Source of the DNA: Pseudoips prasinana
Taxonomy: Eukaryota; Arthropoda; Insecta; Lepidoptera; Nolidae
NCBI GenBank assembly: GCA_951640165.1
Contig: OX621257.1
Location: 10,985,201 to 11,049,200, forward strand
Length of the DNA: 64,000 bases
Direction: 5' to 3'
In this document: positions 1 to 9,700 of the stretch, one piece after another
How the letters are laid out: every line of letters starts with the position of its first letter
Numbering within the stretch: position 1 is the stretch's first letter
Notes under the pieces: generated by a model
Told to the model about the DNA's origin: nothing
Seen by the model: the letters and a program-made list of their open reading frames with translations, nothing else
The model's database searches: none
Program-made: the position numbers and the translations under genes

Positions 1-605
1 ATAATAATGTAAATGATTTTTTGTCCTTTTGTAAACTTTATTTAATGTGTGTAATTAGTACTTAATATACTCGTAATATATAATAATAATATTAATTTTA
101 TATGTAGGTAGGTACCTATGTTGTAGTTCACTACACGATTTGGCGCCAAACTGTAAGTGTAGTAAACATTTGTTTAATAAATAAATAGTAACAAAACATT
201 GAGCGCCATGTTTTACTCCGTCGAGCTTACAAATACAGCATTAACTGATTGGATAACATTTCCATACGTACGCATAGTTAAACTACATTATTTGACTATA
301 ATTAATTATTATCTTACTTCCTATCATTATAAGAAACATAAAAACACATTTAAAAAAAAATACTCTATTATAATTTAAATAATAAAAATTCATGGATGCT
401 ATACAAACATTTCTCTGCAAGCCACTTTGTCAACTGTATTTTAAATTTATTGAATGTTAAAAAAAGATTTAAATTTATAAGGAATGGCTAGCAACCAGAC
501 TACTGATAAAAATTCTTAAATATTTACAGATAGATTATTTGTTCTTTGTCTAGGTGCACTAGACAAGGAAGAAATAATCGTGCCCATCACACAAAGGTTT
601 GTACT

Positions 606-741
606 TTGTACATCCAGCTATCCCAATCAGACAAATTTCTTTTATACTTAGATTTTCAACTTTATAACTTAAGCATAAGGTTCACTTTCAATTGGGGAAA
701 TTTGTCACATAGGGGTTGCTTGATGTGCTGGCGTCTGTACC
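606..741. repeat. MITE, CAGACGCCAGCACATC family (degraded)
   Basis: A palindrome-like element of about 140 bp whose right end matches the ends of the copies at 1561, 8238 and 19465 (GATGTGCTGGCGTCTGTAC). The left inverted repeat has lost its outer part. The core contains AAGGTTCACTTTCAATTGGG, as in the other copies. Confidence 0.75.
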
Positions 742-982
742 TCTGTCTTAGCAGTCAGGTTCACTTACCACTATACCTACAGCCCAGTAATAACCTAAAC
801 TACACCACATGCCTTTGCAAAAGTAATAACTGGTAAAGAAATGTCATTTGCAGTAATTTCTCGATATACAAAATACTATGTTTGTGATGAAGATGGAATA
901 AATAAAATAAAACCGGCCAAGTGCGCGTCGCCTTCCGTGGACGTATTAAAAGGTAGTTAAAGTTTAAAATTATTTGAATTTA

Positions 983-1455
983 ATATCTTACTTTCTTATC
1001 GTATGGGCAGTGTTTACCCCAAGGGCTCTACCGGCTAAGTCGCCGAAAACCGATTTCTTAAATGGCGTTCAAATAAAGGTTAAAAATTTCTTAATCAATC
1101 GTTAAATCGGCTTCCATGAGCACATGTGACGTCATAAATGGTCTGGAATCGATTGTCAACGATGAAGCCGATTTAGCGATTTATTAAGTCATTTTTAACC
1201 TTTATTTATTTGAACGCCATTCACGAAAACGATGTTCGGCGACTTAGCAGGTAGAGCCCCAGTGTCAGAGTTGTTCAAGCCGCCCAGTAGGCTTCTGACA
1301 TGGCTCCAGGACTGTTGTCTAATGACTACAACCGGGATCGACAGCTTAACGTGCCCTACGAAGCACGGAGATGCTCAGATATTAAACCACTTTGGTGGTC
1401 ACCCATCTATGGACTCGCCGCTTACGGACCGGGAGAGAGCATCTAGCTATGAACT
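983..1455 (-). repeat. 5S rRNA-like SINE interrupted by a MITE
   Basis: Body sequences (GTATGGGCAGTG at the left, GTCAGAGTTGTTCAAGCCGC after the insert) match the copies at 10512, 23171 and 63623. The 5S-like head lies at the right end, so the element points left. It is split by the MITE at 1023-1260. Confidence 0.7.
1023..1260. mobile_element. Inverted-repeat MITE nested in a SINE
   Basis: Long imperfect terminal inverted repeats (GGGCTCTACCGGCTAAGTC against GACTTAGCAGGTAGAGCCC) run inward through matching GGCGTTCAAATAAA segments. The second copy is at 13818-14053. Uninterrupted copies of the host SINE give the empty site. Confidence 0.8.
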
Positions 1456-1560
1456 ATTAATATGACTAACATCAAACATCAATTTACAAAAATAAAAAAC
1501 AAATAAAGTTTAATGCTGTCGTTATCATTAAGCGTTGCAGCACTATTCTTTTTAAGTATG

Positions 1561-1700
1561 TACATACGCCAGCACATCCAGCTAGCCCAATCTGTCAAAT
1601 TTCTTTTATAGGTTTTCAACTTTATCACATAACCATAAGGTTCACTTTCAATTGGGGAATTTTGACAGATTGGGGTAGGTTGATGTGCTGGCGTCTGAAC
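1561..1700. repeat. MITE, CAGACGCCAGCACATC family
   Basis: Inverted ends CGCCAGCACATCCAGC and GATGTGCTGGCG enclose the same core as the other copies. The outer left end is altered to CATACGCC. Confidence 0.8.
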
Positions 1701-1872
1701 ATACTAGTGTTTATATCTGCATGAGTGTTTGTAACGTTGACGATCCTTAAATAAATAAATAATAAGTGTGAAAGGAAAGATGTGGTACTGTGCTTAAGGT
1801 AGTCGCCTTGCTACAACGGCGTCCTCGAGTTTCAGATTGGAGTTCCACACAGGACAACTATTTGTGTCAACT

Positions 1873-2150
1873 CTAAGTCAAAAATTCTTTATTCCGTAAA
1901 AAATTTACATTTATGTGGAATCGTCATATTTTTTTACCCTACCATGCAGTGCATGACCTGGCAGCTACTGAGAAACACTGCCAGAAAACTCAGTAGGAAT
2001 CCTTTTTTAAAATTAAATGTACTTTAGATTAATTACAATCATGTGTGTTGACTCAGAACAACTCAATGCCAAGCACTTTTATAACTTAAATAATCTGATA
2101 TTTTGTCATATGCCCTGCTACACAATTTGGCTTTAATAAACCTACAACTA
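1873..2150 (-). repeat. LINE 3' UTR fragment
   Basis: The reverse complement of this stretch matches the 3' end at 61260-61805, including the CAGTGTTTCTCAGTAGCTGCC segment (written here on the other strand) and the terminal ACGGAATAAAG before an A-rich end. It contains no ORF. A third copy is at 11418-11700. Confidence 0.75.
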
Positions 2151-2276
2151 GTGTGCTACCTATAAACAGTTGTTCCGAGTCTGGGTGTTATGTTTCCGTG
2201 AATTGCATGTTTCTAAAGTTTTATTTATTATCTATAATTTACAAAAGAAAAGTAGTATAATAATATGTAATATATC

Positions 2277-2367
2277 AGTTATCTGGTTTCCATAGTTCAA
2301 GGTCTGCATAGTTTAGGATCAGATGGCCGTGCTTGTGAATAATGTCCCAGCATATTATTATTACTAT
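2277..2367 (+). repeat. tRNA-derived SINE, 3' part only
   Basis: It matches the 3' half of the SINE family seen in full at 11931-12195: ATCAGTTATCTGGTTTCCAT, then GATCAGATGGCCGTG and the AATGTCCCAG end followed by ATTATTATTA. The tRNA-like head is missing. Confidence 0.7.
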
Positions 2368-2369
2368 TA

Positions 2370-3185
2370 AAGTCTCCCGCTATACAGGGATTTGAAAGCT
2401 AAGTACGGGCGGAATCTATGAATGTTTGTTACTCTTTCAAGTAGACACTACCGAATGGATTTTGATGACACTTTGTTGTACCTAATATAGCTTATATATT
2501 CGAATAACAGATAGGAAAGAAAGAATATATACAACATGTAACGTAATTAACGCACTTCCTGAAAATAGTTTATCCAGAATCCTTTACTGAATCGATTTAT
2601 ATCATTTTAAATATAGGTAATTTTTTATAAAAAAATTATTAAAACTACGGAAATTAGTCTCATATCAACCCTGTAGACTCAAAACCAATTGAAATGGACC
2701 GTAAGTCCAAGTAATAATACTTATAAATCATAGTTTTATTTGTATTCATACAAATTCCATCATTCAATACAAAATAAAGAAAAATAAACTCTATTCCAAG
2801 AAACGAATTTAGTAAATAACAATGCATATACATATTAAATAAAAAATTCAGGGTACCTATGTATTATGATTACAACATAATATTCTAATTGGGGTGTTTG
2901 AGGGTGTGTGTTAATTACGTTACATGTTGTATTTATTAGACTCGTAAGGTACATCAGTATAAATTTAGCAATAGGGGTATAACACACAGAAGAATACATA
3001 AAAAATTTTATACTTATAAATAACAATTAATACATTTTTCTATTATACATAATTTTACAATTTTACATAGGGTATAATCTATAAAGTTTAACGCTGGTGA
3101 AAAATATATGTTCCTCCATAGCTTTATCACATCCTTACCACTAAGTTAAGGATTTAATAAAAGTACAGATTATTACATTCGATGA
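2370..3185. other. AT-rich gene-free stretch with a separated inverted repeat
   Basis: No coding signal was seen. It contains a perfect 21-bp inverted repeat, 2531-2551 against 2910-2930. A short minus-strand ORF across the right arm has no recognisable features. Confidence 0.5.
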
Positions 3186-3188
3186 TGA

Positions 3189-3522
3189 TGTCTCCTCCCG
3201 ACCGAATTTCGGCCACGGCGGCCAGTCCAGTCCAGTCCAGTGTGTGCGCAAACACAGGGGTACTTTCTATTCCATCACTCTCATGATCCTATGGGACGCC
3301 TAGCGACACGACCGGAAAGAGTTCAGGTACAGGACCGACGGCTTTACGTGCTCTCCGAGGCACGGGGGTGTCATACCGCCAACTTCCAGACTTCGGGCTG
3401 ATACTGAGAAATTTCTTTTTACGGAAATATCCCAAAATCACTTTATGGCCCGACCCGGGATTTGAACCCAGGACCTCATTATCTGCGGTTGAACATGCTA
3501 CCGCTAGACCAACGAGGCAGTC
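3189..3522 (-). repeat. tRNA-derived SINE, GTGGTCTAGCGGTA family
   Basis: Read on the minus strand, the head is GTTGGTCTAGCGGTAGCATG (A-box-like) followed by GGGTTCAAATCCCGGG (B box), then a body ending near CGAATTTCGGCCACGGCGG. Similar copies are at 8608-8930 and 61823-62150. It lies just downstream of the GPCR stop codon. Confidence 0.8.
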
Positions 3523-3559
3523 AAAGTTCATTTAATAAAGCTCTGGCTAAATTAATATA

Positions 3560-3740
3560 TTACCTGTCGGCAGCACTAGTTGACGATGTAGTGGCGCTGT
3601 GATTATTTGCGTCATGCTCCTCAAGAGAGTGCGAATGCGTCGGCCGATGATTTTGACGACGCGAACCATCAGCGTCAGATTCTCGGCGCGGGCCACCGTT
3701 GCCGCAGAAGCACTTGCAGATTATACGTTTAAATGCAAAC
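3560..3740 (-). CDS. GPCR terminal exon: helix 8 and C-tail
   Basis: The acceptor CTTTACATTTCAG precedes 3740. The first base completes Arg, giving DFRFAFKRIICKCFCG across the junction, a classic helix 8 with candidate palmitoylation cysteines. The tail is hydrophilic with His, Ser and Thr runs and ends SAADR at a TAA stop (3562-3560). The stop overlaps a possible donor (AG/GTAATA), so a further exon downstream cannot be excluded. Confidence 0.75.
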
Positions 3741-6700
3741 CTGAAATGTAAAGGACAGGGTTATAGAAGTCGTGTTGAATAAATAGAATATAATATACAA
3801 TATTTTTATTCGCTTCAGATATGATCACAAAGATGGTAGGTACTACATTGTTCAGTAGGTTCCAACGTCTAATTAGTAGTTTTTTAAGCGCTATCGGAAG
3901 ATCAGCGTTACAGTAACCATTATTATTTACTGTAACATTTGCTGAGGTAGACGCCTTTTCTAGCTAGTACTTATAATGTTGCATGCTTCATAAGTATTAT
4001 GTAAACTAAACGCAATTAGTTATATCGTCTTAGATGTAAACTAAGTTAAGGATTATCTGTGCTTGTTGGGAATACACCTTTTTTATTATTTATTTTAGTG
4101 GGTATGCGAATATTTAGGGACTTAGGTACTATTACCCATGTTACAGTAATATTTATACAATTTAAAAGTAAAATTATAACACAATTAAATAAATTATGCA
4201 ATACAACAATAATTAGGGTTATTTTTCTTAAAGCTTTTGGAATGTGGTGGTAATGGAGGATATTTATTAGCGCGCACAAGTGAGTGCGCAAACCCGGATG
4301 CACTTTTTATTTCCTGATCATGATCCGATGGGATAGCTAGCTGATACGCCCGGAAAGAGTGCAGGTAAAGGATTCCAAGTACTTCCATATATATGAGACT
4401 TGAGGGTGGTAAGAGACTTGAGCATTCACTAGTAACAGCACAAGGAGCATTCACAGTTTTTAAAAATTGCCAAACTGACGAAAGATAAGAATTGCGACCA
4501 CAAGTTTATGTAGTTAACTTCCGCGATGATAGTTACAGGTTTTTCCAGTACATTAACTAGCACCGCCCTTAGCGGAAACTTCAATGAACTTCAAATGTCT
4601 ATACCAAAAAACGGTAAGTCTCCTCGAGTAAGTAAAGGATAAAGATCCTGATCGTAGGATCGAGAGGTACAGGGCCAAGCGTAGAGCCAAACATCACTAC
4701 GAATATTTTCCGGATCATTCTAACGAACGCACTAATCAATGCTCGTCAAATCAATATTCTTCACGAAGATGTCGGACTCGATGATCGGAAGGGGTGTGAA
4801 TGTGTGGACATACAGGGATGGTGCAGCGGTGCGGCGGAACAATGGCAAAATGACTCAGCTCGGCTAAGTAGTCGATTGGAAAAACCTTATAATTATTCTC
4901 CACTTAAATAAGGACTGTATCGAGTATAGCTTTTAGACAACGCACATACGTAAACTTTAAAATTATAACCGCCAGTCTTAAATGTTTTAAGTAGATATAT
5001 TATAAATGACAGGGTTTTATCTTTCAGGTACAGTAGTTAAACGGTGGCATGATCACAGCAAAAGGGCTTAAGAAGGATATTTGGAAATCGCACCCATTCA
5101 TCTAAAGATCTAAAATAGTTAGGTACATGAATGTATAAAAGGCATGAAAGTTAATATTAGAAGTTGTTTGAAAATAAGTAGTAAGACTTATTCATAGACT
5201 GACTAGACAGATTCTACAATAAAAATTGGGCAGTGTTTGTGGACTGCCGACAGAAATGAAAACTATTTTTTTATTTGTGGAAAGTGGACGTATCTTCTAG
5301 TTTCCACAATTGGGCGGTAAAAGCTCGTAGTAGCAAGTAGTAGTGTCAAAAAAAGAAGTAATCAAGTATCGTCAAATTTAAAACATTTTCTTACCTAAAG
5401 TCCTTAGAAAATAGGGCATAAATAAGCGGATTGATGGCGGAATTGCAGTACCCCAACCAGAATAATACGGAGAAAACTATCGGACTGACGCAGTCTCCAC
5501 AGAAGGCGCGCACGACGTACACGCTGAAGAATGGCAGCCAGCAGAACACGAAGCCGCCGACTATGATGCCGAGGGTCTTGGCAGCTTTCGTCTCCATGCG
5601 GAATCGTTTGACCTATAAAGAGATTTAAAGAATAATTATTTTCTGGACTTAAAAATAGGAGACTTAGTAATCATATTTAGCTGACTTTTAAAGGAAGCAG
5701 TCATAGTATAATCTCAGTTTCAAAAACTTGATGACCTATGCACTTATTGACCATATTTAGCTAGAATAGCTATTCAGTTATAATAATAATACTGAATTCA
5801 TTACTTAAATAGACAGAAACATTCAGACAATATGTAGTAAAATATAAATTTAAATCATTAAACCTAAACATAATCTCCTTGACAATAACTTAATACAAGC
5901 TAGCTAAATATCACTACTATTATAAAATAAATTGTATAAATGTTTCAACATTCCGTGTACCTAAATATTTGTAATATGCAACTAGAAATAATAACTGTAT
6001 TACTACAAACATGTTCTGACTATTTACAAGCGCTTTTTTAAAGTCTACGTGACTAAAAACCTTTTTTATTTTATTTTATTTATTTTTTAAGGTTTTTATA
6101 CGCCTGAGTAAATGTGTTCTATAATAATTCGTGTAATCTAAATTTAACGCTTAACTTTTAGGACTTGTCAAATCTCTAATGGTCTCATATTTATGTCAGC
6201 GTGACAAGACATTTCTAAGGTGATCATTTTTATCGAAACAGGAACATCTATTTTTTTAACTTGATGTTTATAGTTAGACTAGGCAGGAAGCTTAAGCCGT
6301 ATAATCTAAGGCTGAGATCTATAGAGCGTACTTAGACTTTGCTCAAACTTTACTTACGTAAAACTTTGCAAGTGTATGCTAAGCTTATACTTTGATTTGG
6401 TATTTATAGACTTTTTGAAGTTAAGATTATGCTTAGACAAAGTCAAAACACCAATTGTAATTTCATTACATGCATTAACTTCTGTCTAAGTAAAGTCTGA
6501 GCAAAGTCTAAGTACGCTCTATAGATCTCAGCCTAAGTCACCCGCGCTAGAGGACATCCCCTTTGGTATTCCAATCTCAGTTCAAGGTGGTTACAGATAT
6601 ACAGATGTATGAGAGGGTCAGTTTAAGAACCCAATCCTTAATGCATCTCCACGTCCTAACGGGTCGTTTTGTGGGCTATGGATTGGAGAGGGCATTTTAT

Positions 6701-9700
6701 CGATAGGAACTAATGTAACATACATACCCATATGATACTAGACATAAGGTTTCATAATAACTTACGACATAAAAAGTAGGCGGTGGTTGATTACAATTAC
6801 AAGGTCTTTCTTATAACGTAATGGAAAGTGAAGTAAATCATAGAAAGAGACTAAACCAACCTGTGCCTTTATATTCCTCTTCCCCATTCTTCGAGCAGTT
6901 CTAGGTTTATCCTCATATTCGTCGTATAGCGGTCCTGGTGCCAAATGGTGTGACGGCCGGACCCTTAACCGGCTCTCTGTCAATTCTCTGCCATCTCTTT
7001 CATAATGAACTGCGTATAGTGAAGGGCTTGGAGATCTGCTTGAGGACCGCGAGTTCTCGTGGGCGGGACATATCTGTTCCGATGAGGGGTAGGAAACGGA
7101 GATCTTGACTTTCTCGTGAGCGCGGCGGGCGCTGGAATGCCTGTAAAATAGATGGATGTAAAACTTAAGACACGTTTAATTTTCTCATTTCTCAATTGGG
7201 CCAGGTTGTTGGCGTATGTTATGTCTCTATAAAAAATCTGCGATGGTCGGAATCTGAGGTATTCATACTTATGTGTCTTTGTCGGACTGTAAAAGATTGA
7301 CGCAATAAGACAAGTGATTATGATATGATGATGAACATAAATATAGTTATAGTTTTGGGAGAAAGTCAACGATTTTTCAAGTAGTTGATAGTAATAGACT
7401 ATAGACTGAGATTAATCGCTTTTTTTAGTTCGGTATGCTGGTGTATTTATTTCTTTATTAACTTCAGGTTTACCCACAGCTTGTGCATACAATATAATAA
7501 TATATCTTATAAATATTTTTTTAACAAATTAGACTTATACACTAGCTAATTACGGGTTAACCAACATTCTCCAAATTTAGACGAATAATCGGTATTTTTA
7601 TTTAGGCTACAGAAGAATGAAATACCTATGAAGAGTTAACAGTAGTTTTGAGTGACTTCAAGATTTTGGACTTGCAACAATATAAGGAATCATGGTGTAT
7701 GTCGGCAATTTTGATGATGTCTAGTAGTTTAGCCCTTTTTTATCTACTTAACAGGTTATAAATCAGTTTCTCTCTTACCTTCTCAATCGTTCTGGCGAAG
7801 CGCTAAGTGAGGTACTGTTAGAGTGGTTGGAAGCAGTAGATAAGGGGGATCCATGTGGCCGGGCCGATCCTCGGCCCCGATGTATCCTTAGCGTCAGGCG
7901 GTTGTCATCAAAGCGACTGCCGAGACCTCTACCTGGAAATTACGTAGATAATGATGAATTTTATGTTAATGATGTTTGAAAAGAAAACTAAAAGATTTAG
8001 TTCCCCGTGTCAAAATACAAACGATACGTGAAGAAGTGGATAAAATATAACAGTTGTTGAATGGAGCTGAAATAGATTTTATGATAAAGAACTTAAGAAA
8101 CGACATGCCTAAAAGAAATAAGCATAATAAACTTTTTTAAAATATATTAAAAAATGACATAATAAAAGACGTATCTCTGTTAACGTAATAGATATAACAT
8201 ATTATTATTTAAACAGTATTAATTAAGTTAAAACAATGTACAGACGCCAGCGCATCAAGCTACCCCAATCTGTAAAATTTCCCCATTGAAAGTGAACCTT
8301 ATGCTTGTGTGATAAAGTTGAAAATCTATAACAGAAATTTGACAGATTCGGGTAGCTGGATGTGCTGGCGTCTGTACATGTATAAAATCGAAAACAACAG
8401 CAAAATAGACCTTCAACGAAAAATATACCGTAAATAAATAAATTCGATTCATATTAAATCGCTACAACCTTACGTCTTGTCCCACGCCGCGTATTAGCCT
8501 CATATTCTGTCATCGTCACCATCGTGTCATACACATTGTAATTGTGGTATACCCCCAATTATTATAATTGTAAAATATATTTTTCTGTATATTCATATAA
8601 AATAATGTCCTCCTAGCCGAATTTCGGCCACGGCGGCCAGTCTCAATGGAGACTAGCCAACTGCGCGGCACTTCCTATTCTACCACTCTCATCATCCGAT
8701 GGGACGACTAGTGACACGGTAGGAAAGAGGTCAGGTACATGACCAACGGCTTTACGTATTCTCCGAGGTACGGGGGTATAACACCAGCAGCTCCCAAACA
8801 TCGGGCTGATACTAAGAAATTTTGTTTTTACAGAAAAATCACAAAATCACCTTTAGTCCTACCTGGGATTTGAACCCAGGACGTTGTTATCTGCGATTGA
8901 ACACGCTACCGCTAGACCAAAGAGGCGATCAAGAAAATCGATGGAGTCTATATTAAGTATGTAATAAACATTTTGGTGACGGCGACAAATATCAGAATCA
9001 GAATATCATCACCCCATCTCATCCCGTGGGGGGCGTAGAAGTCGACCCGAGGGAATATCTACCAGAGGATGGGCAGCAGCTTCCTTCTGATTACTATGAC
9101 CATCTTACTGCGATCGCCAACCCGCCTGCCAAGCGTGGCGATTATGGCATATCCCCCAAGACGATTCTTGAGGGAGGCTTGTCCAGCAGTGGACTTATTT
9201 AGCTGTAATGATGATGATGATGAAACATTTTTTTTATGATAAGATTTAGCATGAATTTTTTATCTGTAAGTGAATGTAATACGTTCTTCTAAGATATAAA
9301 TTTCTTTTACCATACCTTAAAGTTTTCATTGAAGAACTTACAGTCAGTTCTATCTAGTTCGCTTCATATGAAGCTTTTGTTTTTAATTTTTAAGACGGTC
9401 ACCGTATCCTTTTGGTAGCGCTCCTGCCTACGAAGCTGGTGGTCCTGGGTTCGAATCCCGGTAAGTGTAAATATTTGTGTGATGAGCACGAAAATTTGTT
9501 TATAAGTCATGGATGTTTTCTATGTATATAAGTATTTATCTATCTACATAAGTATGTATATCGTCGCCTGGTACCCATAGTACAAGCTTTGCTTAGTTTG
9601 GGGCTAGGATGATCTGTGTGACATTGTCCCTAGATATTTTATCCTAAGCATCCAAGATTATTCACCGTTTTCTTCGCGGTTTACTGATGTATTAAAGCAA

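Noticed and set aside
7081..7369. 129-codon minus-strand ORF as a separate gene
   Set aside because: Its right half is intron and its left half overlaps the GPCR loop exon in a different frame.
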